From Psychromicrobium xiongbiense (GTDB lineage Bacteria; Actinomycetota; Actinomycetes; Actinomycetales; Micrococcaceae): a stretch of DNA of 64,000 bases. A model generated the notes under the pieces. That model was not told the origin of the DNA, ran no database searches, and saw only the letters and a program-made list of their open reading frames with translations. The translations under genes and the position numbers were made by a program. Position 1 is the first letter of the stretch; each line of letters opens with the position of its first letter. Shown piece by piece: positions 37,427-46,909 of the stretch. Location: contig NZ_JASSZH010000001.1 of NCBI RefSeq assembly GCF_030271165.1, forward strand, positions 1-64,000. The letters are read 5' to 3'.

Positions 37427-38305
37427 GTGAGCAGCGAGACCGCAGAAGGAATCGACCTGGAGGCCATTCTGGGGCCCACAGGGCGTCCGGTCACCGAGTT
37501 TCCCGAACCACCCGTCTTGATCTCCCACGGCCCGGCGCGGGTGATCGCGATGGTGAACCAGAAGGGTGGTGTGGGGAAAACCACCTCCACCATCAATCTG
37601 GGGGCAGCCCTGGCTGAGCTGGGTCGTCGCGTGCTTCTGGTGGATTTTGACCCCCAAGGGGCGCTTTCCGCAGGCCTCGGTACCAGCCCGCACGAGCTTG
37701 ATCTCACCGTGTACAACGTCCTCATGGACCGCAAAATCGATGTCCATGACGCCATCCAGCGCACCGCCGTACCGGATCTGGACCTGTTGCCTGCCAATAT
37801 CGATCTCTCCGCTGCGGAAGTTCAGCTGGTCAATGAGGTCGCACGTGAGCAGGTCCTGGACCGGGTGCTGCGCAAGGTGGAAGACGAATACGACGTCGTC
37901 CTGATCGACTGCCAGCCCTCCCTGGGCCTGCTGACGGTCAATGCGCTCACCGCCGCGCATGGCGTGGTGATTCCGCTGATCTGCGAATTCTTCGCTCTGC
38001 GTGCAGTGGCGCTATTGGTGGAGACGATCGAAAAGGTGCAGGACCGGATCAATCCCCGGCTGCAGATTGACGGCGTGCTGGCTACCATGTACGACTCGCG
38101 GACCCTGCACAGCCGCGAAGTGATTTCCCGCCTGGTGGAAGCCTTCGGCGACAAGGTCTTCGAGACGGTGATCAAGCGCACCATCAAATTTGCCGATGCG
38201 ACGGTGGCCGCCGAGCCGATCACGTCTTTCGCCTCCTCGCATGCCGGTGCCGATGCCTACCGGCGACTGGCCAAAGAGCTGATTGCCCGTGGTGGAGCGC
38301 CCTGA
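37427..38305 (+). CDS. parA: ParA-family chromosome partitioning ATPase
   Basis: A 292-residue ParA/Soj ATPase. The deviant Walker A is MVNQKGGVGKTTSTINLGAAL, with DFDPQGALSAGL and the Walker B text DVVLIDCQPSLGLLTVNAL. The GTG start at 37427 has AGGAAG about ten bases upstream; a TTG eight codons earlier is in frame. In actinobacteria this second ParA-like gene sits directly before scpAB and is distinct from the oriC-linked parAB. Its stop region overlaps the scpA start. Confidence 0.9.
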   Translation: MSSETAEGIDLEAILGPTGRPVTEFPEPPVLISHGPARVIAMVNQKGGVGKTTSTINLGAALAELGRRVLLVDFDPQGALSAGLGTSPHELDLTVYNVLMDRKIDVHDAIQRTAVPDLDLLPANIDLSAAEVQLVNEVAREQVLDRVLRKVEDEYDVVLIDCQPSLGLLTVNALTAAHGVVIPLICEFFALRAVALLVETIEKVQDRINPRLQIDGVLATMYDSRTLHSREVISRLVEAFGDKVFETVIKRTIKFADATVAAEPITSFASSHAGADAYRRLAKELIARGGAP

Positions 38306-39209
38306 CTCTGAGGTGAGCTCAGAGGGCCCGAGCACGGAACCTGCGGGCCATCCGCAGGTTTTCGAGGTCCGCCTGGAGAACTTCAATGGTCCTTTTGATC
38401 TGCTGCTGAGCCTGATTGGCAAGCATGAACTGGATATCACGGAGGTGGCGCTGGCCACCGTGACGGATGAGTTCATTGGCTATATCCGCAGGCTTCAACA
38501 GGCGACTGCGGGGCCAGATGGGATAGGGTCTGGTGGCTCCCTTGCCGGGACGGCCCTGGATCAGGCCAGCGAATTTCTGGTCGTCGCGGCCACTCTGCTG
38601 GATCTCAAGGCCGCCCGCCTGCTTCCTCGAGGCGAGGTGGAAGACGATGACGACCTGGCCACCCTGGAGGCGCGGGACCTGCTCTTCGCCCGGCTACTGC
38701 AATACCGGGCCTTCAAGGATGCGGCCAAAGCCCTGGGCAGCCGGCTCGAGGAGGAAGGGCAGCGGTACCCGCGGCTGGTCAGCCTGGAACCTCAGTTCGC
38801 CGCACTGTTGCCTGAACTGGTCTGGCGGCTGAGCCCGGAGGACTTTGCGGCCCTGGCCGCCACCGCCCTGCAGCCACGGGAAGCCCCCGCCACTGAAGTG
38901 GGTCTGGCGCATCTGCACGCCCCGCCGGTGAGTGTCCGGGAACAGGCAGAGATCCTGGGCGTTCGGCTCCGTCACGGCGTGCCACTGTCTTTCCGCGCGC
39001 TGACCGGTGATGCGGAGAGCACGTTGATCGTCGTCGCGCGTTTCCTGGCCCTGCTGGAAATGTTCCGCGACGCCGTGATCAGCTTTGAGCAGGCGAGCCC
39101 GTTGGGGGAGCTGACCGTGCGCTGGACCGGCGCGCAGCAGGAATGGAAGGCAGAGAATCTGAGCGAGGAGTACGAGACCGTGGAGGCCAGCCATGAACCG
39201 CTTTCCTGA
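38289..39209 (+). CDS. scpA: Segregation and condensation protein A
   Basis: A kleisin of about 306 residues. The N-terminal hallmark is VRLENFNGPFDLLLSLIGKHELDITEVALATVTDEFI, with a central acidic linker and the C-terminal winged helix (RALTGDAESTLIVVARFLALLEMFRDAVISFEQ). It bridges SMC heads and binds ScpB. The start is uncertain: GTG codons at 38289 and 38313 are possible, the first overlapping parA. The last 17 bases overlap scpB. Confidence 0.92.
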   Translation: MVERPDSEVSSEGPSTEPAGHPQVFEVRLENFNGPFDLLLSLIGKHELDITEVALATVTDEFIGYIRRLQQATAGPDGIGSGGSLAGTALDQASEFLVVAATLLDLKAARLLPRGEVEDDDDLATLEARDLLFARLLQYRAFKDAAKALGSRLEEEGQRYPRLVSLEPQFAALLPELVWRLSPEDFAALAATALQPREAPATEVGLAHLHAPPVSVREQAEILGVRLRHGVPLSFRALTGDAESTLIVVARFLALLEMFRDAVISFEQASPLGELTVRWTGAQQEWKAENLSEEYETVEASHEPLS

Positions 39210-39966
39210 GCCGGAATCCACGCCGGAAACCGCTGAACCTGACGCCTCGATGCCGGAGCGGGAAGTTCTGGACCAGATCCCCGGTGGACTGGCTGCTGCA
39301 CTGGAGGCCGTCCTGATGGTGGTTGATGAACCTGTGACGGCGGCCGAACTCGCTGCCGTCTATGAACGACCTGAATCCGAGGTGCTGGCCGCGCTGGAGG
39401 CACTGCAGCGCGACTATGACGGCGTGGGTTTTGCGGCAGCCCGCTATACTGGGAGCGGTCTATCGACTGACACCACGACTTTCCGGCCAGGTTCTCAAAC
39501 CACGCCGGAGGAGACCGTCACTGATGCGGCGGTGGCTCCTGAGCTGATGCTTCCCGGGGCAGAGTCCCGGCCACGGGGCTTCGAGTTGAGGCGGGTAGGC
39601 GAGGGATGGCGGTTCTACTCGCGGAGTGCGTTTGCACCCTGGGTGGGGCGGTTCGTCCTGGATGGACAGACGGCCCGGTTAACCCAGGCCGCGCTGGAAA
39701 CCCTCGCCGTCATCGCCTATCGCCAACCCGTGTCCCGTGCCAGGATTTCCGGGATTCGCGGTGTCAATGTTGATTCCGTGGTGCGTACCCTCAACCAGAG
39801 GGGCCTCATCACGGAGCTGGGAACCGATCCGGAAAGTGGCGCCATTTTGTATGGGACGACGCCGTATTTCCTGGAACGCCTCGGACTGACCAGTGTGGAA
39901 GAACTTCCCAAGATCGCCCCGCTGTTACCTGGTGTGGAGGATCTGGACCAGTTTGACCAGGCCTGA
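39193..39966 (+). CDS. scpB: Segregation and condensation protein B
   Basis: A 257-residue protein with two winged-helix domains. The first covers about residues 28-80 (GLAAALEAVLMVVDEPVTAAELAAVYERPESEVLAALEAL). The second is RLTQAALETLAVIAYRQPVSRARISGIRGVNVDSVVRTLNQRGLI. Between them is an extra 40-50 residue low-complexity segment (Thr/Ser/Pro/Glu-rich, about residues 88-130) interrupting the beta-wing before FELRRVGEGWRFYSR. That insert is not usual for ScpB. It dimerises and stabilises SMC-ScpA. Confidence 0.92.
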   Translation: MNRFPEPESTPETAEPDASMPEREVLDQIPGGLAAALEAVLMVVDEPVTAAELAAVYERPESEVLAALEALQRDYDGVGFAAARYTGSGLSTDTTTFRPGSQTTPEETVTDAAVAPELMLPGAESRPRGFELRRVGEGWRFYSRSAFAPWVGRFVLDGQTARLTQAALETLAVIAYRQPVSRARISGIRGVNVDSVVRTLNQRGLITELGTDPESGAILYGTTPYFLERLGLTSVEELPKIAPLLPGVEDLDQFDQA

Positions 39967-40068
39967 GCCGGCACCGTCGGCGCAGGCCACAGCGGAGAAC
40001 CGCAGCAGTTGTAGTTACCTGATTTTTATCCCGCCCAGCTGAGAAGCTGCACGACGCAAGGACATGCC

Positions 40069-41112
40069 ATGAGCCCACGTTCCGGATCCGAAGGCCATCA
40101 GGGCCGTTCCCATTCCAACCGATCCTCCGGCCGCCCCGGCCAATCCAGGGCGGGCCAGCCCAAGGCGGGTGCAGGTAAGTCAGGCTTTGGAAAAGCCGGC
40201 TCAGGCCGTCCCGGCGCTGCTAAGCGCGATACCGCCCGGAAGCCCCGCCCGCAGGGCAAGCAGCAGAGTCAGTCGCAGCCCTTTGGCCGTGAGCGCTTTG
40301 GTGCCAATCTGGGCCCGGTGAGCCGTCGCGATGACGCATCCAAGGTGCAGACTCAGGCCCAGATGAACGATATGCATGACCCCGAAGGCGTGCGACTGCA
40401 GAAGCTGCTGGCAGCTGCAGGAGTCGCCTCCCGCCGCGTCTGCGAGGAGATGATCGCCGAGGGCCGTGTTGAGGTCGATGGTCAGATCGTCACCGAGCTG
40501 GGCCTGCGGGTGGACCCGAAAACCGTCACGGTCTCCGTGGACGGCATCCGGGTGCAGCTCAAGGACAACATGATCTACCTGGCCTTCAACAAGCCGCGTG
40601 GCGTGGTCTCCACTATGTCTGATCCCGAGGGCCGCAAGAACATCAGCGACTTCCTCAAGAACAAGTACGCCCATGAGCGGCTCTTCCACGTGGGGCGTCT
40701 GGACGCCAATACTGAAGGCCTGCTGCTGCTGACCAACGATGGCGAACTGGCCAACCGGCTGACCCACCCGCGGTATGCGGTGCCCAAGACGTACCTGGTG
40801 CAGACCCGTGGGCCCATGGAGCCGGGCATCGGCAAGGCCATGCGGGCCGGCATCGAACTCGAAGACGGGGTGACGAGCGTGGATTCCTTCCGCCTGGTCG
40901 ATTCCACGCCCGGCCATGTCCTGGTGGAAGTCGTCCTGCATTCAGGGAAGAATCGCATTGTGCGCCGCCTCTTTGATGCCGTGGGCTACCCCGTGGAGCG
41001 ACTCGTCCGTCTGCAGATGGGTCCCATTCGCCTGGGCGATATCAAACAGGGTGCCATCCGCCCGCTGAGCAACCATGAAGTGGGGCATCTGCTCGCCGAG
41101 GTCGGCCTGTGA
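40069..41112 (+). CDS. rluB: 23S rRNA pseudouridine synthase, RluB type
   Basis: A 347-residue protein. The N-terminal 100 residues are a basic, Gly/Ser/Arg/Lys-rich low-complexity tail. Then come an S4 domain (VRLQKLLAAAGVASRRVCEEMIAEGRVEVDG) and the RsuA/RluB catalytic domain with the Asp in VGRLDANTEGLLLLTNDGELANRLTHP. The long basic N-terminus is common in actinobacterial RluB. It starts about 100 bp after scpB with AAGGAC before the ATG, and ends overlapping tyrA (GTGA). Confidence 0.92.
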   Translation: MSPRSGSEGHQGRSHSNRSSGRPGQSRAGQPKAGAGKSGFGKAGSGRPGAAKRDTARKPRPQGKQQSQSQPFGRERFGANLGPVSRRDDASKVQTQAQMNDMHDPEGVRLQKLLAAAGVASRRVCEEMIAEGRVEVDGQIVTELGLRVDPKTVTVSVDGIRVQLKDNMIYLAFNKPRGVVSTMSDPEGRKNISDFLKNKYAHERLFHVGRLDANTEGLLLLTNDGELANRLTHPRYAVPKTYLVQTRGPMEPGIGKAMRAGIELEDGVTSVDSFRLVDSTPGHVLVEVVLHSGKNRIVRRLFDAVGYPVERLVRLQMGPIRLGDIKQGAIRPLSNHEVGHLLAEVGL

Positions 41113-42236
41113 CCGAAACTCTCGAGCCCACGCGCCTCAAGGGGCCTGTGGTCATCTTCGGTGCCGGTCTGCTGGGCACCAGCATCGGCCTGGGGTTGAG
41201 TCAGCGGGGTATTCCGGTGCTGATGTCTGACCCTTCGCCGTCCGCGCTGGGCGTTGCCATCGATATCGGCGCGGGCAGGCCGCTCGCCGAGCAGCCGGAT
41301 GTCTGGCCGGAGCTGGTCGTAGTCGCTGCCCCGCCGGATGTCTGCTCCCAAGTGGTGGCTGATGCCCTGCTACGATTCCCCGCTGCCGTGGTCACCGATG
41401 TGGCCAGTGTCAAGGGAGCGATTCTGCGCGAGCTGGAGGCCCAGCAGTCGGATACGGCCCTGGATCTGAGCCGCTATGTCGGCTCGCACCCGATGGCCGG
41501 TGGTGCGAAAGCCGGTGCCGTCGGTGCTCGCGGCGAGTTGTTTCAGGCGATGCCCTGGGTGGTCTGCCCGCATGAATCCGCTGCCGGGGCGAGCACCCAG
41601 CAGGCGGTCCAGACGGTGCAGAACCTGGCGCTGGATCTGGGCTCGGTGCTGAGCACCTTCGGCCCCGGGGAGCACGATGCCGCCGTGGCATTGGTGTCCC
41701 ATGTGCCGCAGATGGTTTCCTCGCTGATGGCGGCCCGATTGCAGGATGCTGCCCCGCATGCGTTGTCCCTGGCGGGGAACGGGCTGCGGGACGTGACCCG
41801 GATTGCCGCGAGCGATGCCGGCATGTGGGTGCCCATCATGGGTGCCAATGCGGAGGCGATGGTGGCGGTCCTGGACCGCCTGCACGAGGACCTGACCCGG
41901 CTGATCGGCGTGCTCGATGCGCCCGTCGCGCCCGGTGCACGGTTGGAGATGGCGAAGGTGATCAGCGCAGGCAACGCTGGGCAGGCCCGGATTCCGGGCA
42001 AGCACGGTGGCCCTGCGCGCCACTATGCGTGGATGACGGTACTGGTCGATGACGCACCGGGCCAGATCGCTCAGCTGCTCACCGAAATCGGGCAGATCGG
42101 CGTGAACGTGGAAGATCTGCGGCTGGATCACTCGGCAGGCCGTAACGTCGGCATGGTGGAGCTGTCCGTGCTGCCCGCCGCGAAGGAGCCTCTGATCGAG
42201 GAGCTGTCCGCGCGTGGCTGGAAGGTGCTGCAATGA
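41109..42236 (+). CDS. tyrA: Prephenate dehydrogenase
   Basis: A 375-residue enzyme of tyrosine synthesis, converting prephenate to 4-hydroxyphenylpyruvate. The NAD(P)-binding GAGLLGTSIGLGLSQRG is at residue about 15. The catalytic-region text VGSHPMAGGAKAGA and a C-terminal ACT domain (ARHYAWMTVLVDDAPGQIAQLLTEIGQIGVNVEDL), probably for tyrosine feedback, are present. GTG start overlapping rluB; stop overlapping cmk. tyrA between rluB and cmk is frequent in Micrococcales. Confidence 0.93.
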   Translation: MTETLEPTRLKGPVVIFGAGLLGTSIGLGLSQRGIPVLMSDPSPSALGVAIDIGAGRPLAEQPDVWPELVVVAAPPDVCSQVVADALLRFPAAVVTDVASVKGAILRELEAQQSDTALDLSRYVGSHPMAGGAKAGAVGARGELFQAMPWVVCPHESAAGASTQQAVQTVQNLALDLGSVLSTFGPGEHDAAVALVSHVPQMVSSLMAARLQDAAPHALSLAGNGLRDVTRIAASDAGMWVPIMGANAEAMVAVLDRLHEDLTRLIGVLDAPVAPGARLEMAKVISAGNAGQARIPGKHGGPARHYAWMTVLVDDAPGQIAQLLTEIGQIGVNVEDLRLDHSAGRNVGMVELSVLPAAKEPLIEELSARGWKVLQ

Positions 42237-42994
42237 GCCAGTCTTCTGTGACGGGCCTGCGCCAGGGGCACTCGCTGGTGGTCGCCATCGACGGTCCTTC
42301 CGGCTCCGGCAAGTCTTCGGTGGCGCGGGAGGTCGCTCGTCGGCTGGGCCTGGCCTACCAGGACACTGGCGCCATGTACCGGGCATTGACCTGGTTCTGC
42401 GTTGCCGCGGGGATCACGCTGGACGATGCCGGTGCGGTGGAATCGGCGGCCGAGGACTTCGAGTTCAGTCAGTCGACCTCGCCGGATGAATCCTGGGTCC
42501 GGGTGGGGCCCGGTGCACGTCTGGGCTCCGCCGAAGCCTCGGTGGAGGTCACGGCGCAGATCCGGGATCCTCAGATCTCCGAATCGGTCTCCGCAGTGGC
42601 CACCAATCTGGGTGCCCGGACCGAGTTGGTGCGCCGCCAACGCGCGGCCGTGGAGGCCGTGCGCGGGCGGATGGTCGTCGAGGGGCGGGACATCACCACG
42701 GTGGTGGCACCTCGTGCGGAGGTCCGCCTGCTGCTGACCGCCTCCGAGGAGGCCCGGTTGGCCAGACGGGGTGCTCAATTGACCTCTGCGGGGGAGTCGC
42801 AGAGCAGCGAGCGGCTGGCCCAGCAGGTCCTGGCGCGGGATGCGAGGGATGCGACGGTGGCACAGTTCCTCCGGGCTGCCGATGGCGTGGTGACCATTGA
42901 TTCCTCCGATCTGGATTTCGAACAAACAGTGGCGGCCGTGATACGGCTCGTCGTGACCACCGTGGAAGGCGGGTCGCGTGGCCAGCAAGAGTAA
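42233..42994 (+). CDS. cmk: Cytidylate kinase
   Basis: A 253-residue CMP/dCMP kinase. The P-loop is AIDGPSGSGKSSVAREVARRLGL, followed by YQDTGAMYRALTWF (CMP-binding) and VVEGRDITTVVAPRAEVRLLLTAS with the LID region rich in Arg. It feeds CTP and dCTP pools together with the upstream pyrG. The ATG overlaps the tyrA stop; the C-terminus overlaps plsC by 17 bp. Confidence 0.94.
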   Translation: MSQSSVTGLRQGHSLVVAIDGPSGSGKSSVAREVARRLGLAYQDTGAMYRALTWFCVAAGITLDDAGAVESAAEDFEFSQSTSPDESWVRVGPGARLGSAEASVEVTAQIRDPQISESVSAVATNLGARTELVRRQRAAVEAVRGRMVVEGRDITTVVAPRAEVRLLLTASEEARLARRGAQLTSAGESQSSERLAQQVLARDARDATVAQFLRAADGVVTIDSSDLDFEQTVAAVIRLVVTTVEGGSRGQQE

Positions 42995-43739
42995 TACCAG
43001 TCAGAAGAACTCTCCCCGGGAGCCCAGGCTCAGTCTGGACGAGCGCCTGCAGGAACGTCGCGTCCCGGAACGCTGGCGCACCTGGTGGTCCCGTCCGGTG
43101 GGCCGGATTCTGGATCATGTCACCTACCGGACCACGGTGTACGGGCTGAACAAGGTACCGCGCACCGGGCCGGTGATCTTCGCTGCGAACCATCTGAGCT
43201 ACCTGGACGGGCCGGTGATGGTCGGTGCCAGTAACCGGTACATGCACGTGCTGGTGCGCGATTCCATGTTCAAGGGCTTCCTGGGCCGGGTGCTACGCGC
43301 CTCCGGACAGATCCCGATTGACCGTTCCGGCGACCGGGCTGCTCTGCAGGCAGCCAAGGCCGTGTTGGAGCGCGGTGACTGCGTAGGCATTTTGCCCGAG
43401 GGCACCCGCGGCAGCGGCGACGCCTCCAGTGTGAACAGCGGGGTGGCCTGGCTGGCACTGAACTCGGGGGCCGTCGTCGTGCCCGTGGCTGTGCTCGGCA
43501 CCCGCGTCTCCGGTGAACACCGGGATGTCATCCCGAAGCTGCGGCGGCACTTCCACGTCGCCTTCGGCGATCCGCTGACCCTGGAGAAGACACCGGGGCT
43601 CAGCGGCCGGGCGGCGATGGACGCCGCTGCGGAGCGGATTCAGCTGGCGCTGGCCGATCACATCCGCGAATCTGTGAAATTTTCCGGCCAGGAGCTCCCG
43701 GCCGACAGCTCGACCGAAGAGAACGAGAGCGAATCATGA
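42978..43739 (+). CDS. 1-acyl-sn-glycerol-3-phosphate acyltransferase
   Basis: A 253-residue PlsC-family acyltransferase. The HX4D motif is NHLSYLD and the second block is [26 protein letters not shown] lies between. It acylates lysophosphatidic acid at the membrane. The N-terminal 40 residues are basic and probably amphipathic. GTG start inside the cmk 3' end, and the stop overlaps der. A plsC gene between cmk and der is common in actinobacteria. Confidence 0.92.
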   Translation: MASKSNTSQKNSPREPRLSLDERLQERRVPERWRTWWSRPVGRILDHVTYRTTVYGLNKVPRTGPVIFAANHLSYLDGPVMVGASNRYMHVLVRDSMFKGFLGRVLRASGQIPIDRSGDRAALQAAKAVLERGDCVGILPEGTRGSGDASSVNSGVAWLALNSGAVVVPVAVLGTRVSGEHRDVIPKLRRHFHVAFGDPLTLEKTPGLSGRAAMDAAAERIQLALADHIRESVKFSGQELPADSSTEENESES

Positions 43740-45250
43740 CCGAACGAGATTTTGAACCCAGCGGCCCGGATCAGGTAGCGGAGAAGCTCGCCACCCTGGA
43801 TGAGGTGGAGGCCGAGCGTCGCGCCGAGTCACTGCGCGCCGGTCTCTCCGACTATGAGCTGGATGAGGACGATGCCGCTCTGCTGGCCGGTCTGGACGGT
43901 GACCTTGACCTTGAGGAGGATGGCGGGCTGGACCCGGTCCTCGCCATCGTGGGTCGACCCAATGTGGGTAAGTCCACGCTGGTGAACCGTATTCTGGGTC
44001 GCCGCGAAGCTGTGGTGGAGGACACCCCCGGGGTGACCCGGGACCGCGTCATGTACCCGGCGGAGTGGAACGGCCGCGACTTCACCCTGGTGGACACCGG
44101 CGGCTGGGAGTTTGATGCCAAGGGCATCCATCAGCGGGTGGCGGAGCAGGCGGAACTGGCCGTGGAGCTTGCCGATGCCGTGCTCTTTGTGGTTGATGCC
44201 ACGGTCGGTCCCACAGCCATGGATGAAGCGATGATGAAGATGCTGCGCCGGACCAAAAAGCCGGTGATCCTGGTGGGTAACAAGGCCGATGACCAGCGCA
44301 CCGATTCCGATGTGGCCTCCTTGTGGAGCCTGGGTCTGGGCGAGCCGTGGCCGGTCTCTGCTGCGCACGGGCGCGGCGTCGCGGATCTGCTGGATCGCGT
44401 GATGGAAGTGCTGCCGGAGTTCTCCGGGGTGGAGACCGTTGACCGCTCCGGTGGGCCGCGTCGCGTGGCGCTGATCGGCCGGCCGAACGTGGGGAAGTCC
44501 TCGCTGCTGAACAAGCTGGCAGGCACCGACCGAGTGGTCGTGGACCCCCTGGCGGGCACCACCCGCGATCCGGTGGATGAGTTCATTGAACTCGGCGGCC
44601 GGACCTGGCGCTTTGTCGACACCGCCGGCATCCGGCGTCGTCAGCATATGGCGCAGGGCGCGGATTTCTACGCCTCGCTGCGCACCCAGTCTGCTCTGGA
44701 CCGGGCCGAGGTGGCCGTGGTGCTGCTGGCCGTGGATGAGGTGCTCAGCGAGCAGGATGTGCGTGTTCTGCAGCTGGCCGTTGAATCCGGCCGTGCGCTG
44801 GTGCTGGCGTTCAATAAGTGGGATCTGCTCGACGATGAGCGTCGCCGCTACCTGGAGCGGGAGATTGAACAGGATCTGGCGCACCTGGACTGGGCGCCAC
44901 GGGTGAACATTTCCGCGAAGACCGGCTGGCACAAGGACAAGTTGCTCCCGGCGCTGGATACCGCGCTGGAATCCTGGGACAAGCGCATCCCCACGGGCCG
45001 GCTCAACGCCTTCCTGGGCGAGCTGGTGGCGGCACATCCGCACCCTGTGCGCGGTGGCAAGCAGCCGAGGATTCTCTTCGGGACCCAGGCGTCCGCCCGG
45101 CCGCCCAAGTTCGTGCTGTTCACTACGGGCTTCCTGGACCCGGGGTACCGCCGCTTCATCACGCGCCGACTGCGCGAGACCTTCGGCTTCGAGGGCACGC
45201 CCATCGAGGTCTCGATGCGGGTCCGGGAGAAGCGCAAGCGCACCCGGTAG
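43736..45250 (+). CDS. der: Ribosome assembly GTPase Der (EngA)
   Basis: A 504-residue GTPase with two G domains: [16 protein letters not shown] (about residue 76) and [16 protein letters not shown] (about residue 249), each with DTxG and NKxD motifs ([13 protein letters not shown]). A C-terminal KH-like domain ends in [10 protein letters not shown]. The N-terminal 65 residues are acidic ([23 protein letters not shown]), an extension usual in actinobacterial Der. It matures the 50S subunit. It is the last gene of the conserved block and is followed by a strong terminator. Confidence 0.95.
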   Translation: MTERDFEPSGPDQVAEKLATLDEVEAERRAESLRAGLSDYELDEDDAALLAGLDGDLDLEEDGGLDPVLAIVGRPNVGKSTLVNRILGRREAVVEDTPGVTRDRVMYPAEWNGRDFTLVDTGGWEFDAKGIHQRVAEQAELAVELADAVLFVVDATVGPTAMDEAMMKMLRRTKKPVILVGNKADDQRTDSDVASLWSLGLGEPWPVSAAHGRGVADLLDRVMEVLPEFSGVETVDRSGGPRRVALIGRPNVGKSSLLNKLAGTDRVVVDPLAGTTRDPVDEFIELGGRTWRFVDTAGIRRRQHMAQGADFYASLRTQSALDRAEVAVVLLAVDEVLSEQDVRVLQLAVESGRALVLAFNKWDLLDDERRRYLEREIEQDLAHLDWAPRVNISAKTGWHKDKLLPALDTALESWDKRIPTGRLNAFLGELVAAHPHPVRGGKQPRILFGTQASARPPKFVLFTTGFLDPGYRRFITRRLRETFGFEGTPIEVSMRVREKRKRTR

Positions 45251-45277
45251 CCGCACTCTGACGGATTCTGTCGGTTT

Positions 45278-45342
45278 CGCGAACGTTAACGGAAAAAGCA
45301 CCCGCAATCGCGGGTGCTTTTTCCGTTAACGTTCGCGTTTTT
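45278..45342. terminator. Bidirectional terminator with a 28-bp perfect stem
   Basis: Positions 45278-45305 and 45310-45337 are perfectly complementary, with a four-base loop AATC. The right arm contains CTTTTTCCG and is followed by TTTTT; the left arm reads out as AAAAAG on the other strand. It separates der (plus) from the convergent SDR gene (minus, end 45368) and can stop transcription from both sides. Confidence 0.92.
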
Positions 45343-45367
45343 GCCGGGCCTGCTTTTGCGATGGTGT

Positions 45368-46156
45368 TCAGCCGCGCATCATGCGCTGGACCACCGGGAT
45401 GACGAGGTTCCGGGGTGCCAGTCGGGCGAACTGCGCCAGGATCCGGTTGGCGAGTCCGTCCACGGTGCTGTGCTGGTTGCGCTCCAGGCCGCGGAAGGTC
45501 GTGGCGACCACCTGGTCCACGCTGCGCATCCGGCCGACGGCGGCGTTGGCACCGGCGGTGTCGAAGAACTCGGTGCTGGTGGCGCCGGGGCAGATGGCCA
45601 GCACGCGAATATTGTTTTCTTGGTTGCCCGGGTTTCTCTGGACCTCGCCCCAGAGTGCCTGGGTGAAGGAGAGCACGAACGCCTTGGTGGCGCCGTAGAC
45701 GGCCATGCCGGGGATGGGCTGGAAGGCCGCGGTGGAGGCGACGTTGATGATCGTGCCGCGTTGGCGTTCCAGCATGCCTGGCAGGTAGGCGCGGGTCAGG
45801 TCCACCAGAACGCCGCAGTTGAGCTGGATCTCCTGGTGGATCCGAGCGGCATCCTGCTCCTGAAGTACGCCGGAGGTGCCGAAGCCGGCATTGTTCACCA
45901 GCCCGTCGATCTGAGGATGTAGGCCGATAAGCGTCTCCGTGGCACCGGGAGAGGTGAGATCCAGCTCGACGACCTCGGCCTTCACGCCGTACTGCGTGGT
46001 CAGCTCGGCGGCCAGCGTGCGCAGCGCCTCGCCGCGCCGGGCGACGAGCACCAGATTGGCCTCGCGTTGGGCGAAGGCCCGGGCGTAGCCGGTGCCGATG
46101 CCCGAGGATGCGCCGGTGATGAGGATGGTCTGTCCGGCGATGTCGAGGGTGCTCAT
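45368..46156 (-). CDS. Short-chain dehydrogenase/reductase
   Basis: A 262-residue classical SDR. Nucleotide-binding ITGASSGIGTGYARAFA (about residue 12), NNAGFG, catalytic Ser in INVASTAAF and YGATK (Tyr-x3-Lys). It probably reduces a carbonyl with NAD(P)H; the substrate is unknown. It is divergently transcribed from a TetR-family gene with a shared palindrome, so the regulator very likely controls it. Confidence 0.92.
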   Translation of the reverse strand: MSTLDIAGQTILITGASSGIGTGYARAFAQREANLVLVARRGEALRTLAAELTTQYGVKAEVVELDLTSPGATETLIGLHPQIDGLVNNAGFGTSGVLQEQDAARIHQEIQLNCGVLVDLTRAYLPGMLERQRGTIINVASTAAFQPIPGMAVYGATKAFVLSFTQALWGEVQRNPGNQENNIRVLAICPGATSTEFFDTAGANAAVGRMRSVDQVVATTFRGLERNQHSTVDGLANRILAQFARLAPRNLVIPVVQRMMRG

Positions 46157-46197
46157 GGGAACTCTTTTCTGAAGGCGTCCTGCTGTCGATATACAAC

Positions 46198-46215
46198 GTA
46201 TAGCAATTCCTATAC
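46198..46215. promoter_or_regulatory. Operator between SDR and TetR genes
   Basis: GTATAG-CAATTC-CTATAC is a perfect six-base inverted repeat with a six-base centre, located between the two divergent starts (46156 and 46232). A TAAAGT -10 box at 46220-46225 lies six bases before the TetR ATG, so the operator sits directly between the presumed -35 and -10 of a leaderless TetR gene. Confidence 0.7.
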
Positions 46216-46231
46216 ATGGTAAAGTGCGGGC

Positions 46232-46909
46232 ATGGAAAAGGTCCGGCTGAGCCCCGATGCAGTGGTGAGTGCGGCTCTGGATATTGCGGATGCCGAGGGG
46301 CTTTCAGCCGTGACGATTCGCCGGATTGCCGGGGAATTCGGGGTCACGCCGATGGCCATGTACTGGCACTTTGAGAATAAGAATGCCCTGCTGGACGCTA
46401 TGGGGCGCGCCGTGGTGGAGTCCATCGACCTGCCTGACGGTGAGCTCGGCGAGATCGGGGCGGGGCTGACGGAGATTCTGGCCGCCATCGTGCGCGCTTT
46501 GCGAGCACATCCGGAATCGACGCCGCTGGTGCCCGCGCAGATGCTGGCCGTCGTGCGGGGGCAGGAACTGACCGAGCGCAGCCTGGAGCTGCTGGCGCGG
46601 GCGGGGTGCTCGGTGGCGGAGGCCGCCAATATTGTGCGGACCGGGATGGATCTGTGCGTGACGATGGTGACAGGCGAGTCGCGGTTCGGAGTGCTCGGTC
46701 ACGGTGCCTCCGGCGCAGCCGATGCCTGGCAGTGCCATCTGGCGGAGAAAAAGCAGGCGATCCGGGAGCTTCCGGAGGGGCGGTACCCGCGGATCGTTGC
46801 CGCCGCCGGGCCACTGACTGCGCTGGAGGACGCTGACGAGTTCTATGCCAGCTCGATCGATCTGTTTGTTGCCGGTGTGGTGGCCCGGTCGAGGGGTACC
46901 CTGCGCTAG
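46232..46909 (+). CDS. TetR/AcrR-family regulator
   Basis: A 225-residue repressor. The N-terminal HTH is VVSAALDIADAEGLSAVTIRRIAGEFGVTPMAMYWHFENKNALLDAM (residues about 8-55). The remainder is an all-helical ligand domain of the tetracyclin-repressor C-terminal type. There is no SD, and a -10 box sits six bases before the ATG, suggesting a leaderless transcript. It probably represses itself and the divergent SDR gene. Confidence 0.9.
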   Translation: MEKVRLSPDAVVSAALDIADAEGLSAVTIRRIAGEFGVTPMAMYWHFENKNALLDAMGRAVVESIDLPDGELGEIGAGLTEILAAIVRALRAHPESTPLVPAQMLAVVRGQELTERSLELLARAGCSVAEAANIVRTGMDLCVTMVTGESRFGVLGHGASGAADAWQCHLAEKKQAIRELPEGRYPRIVAAAGPLTALEDADEFYASSIDLFVAGVVARSRGTLR

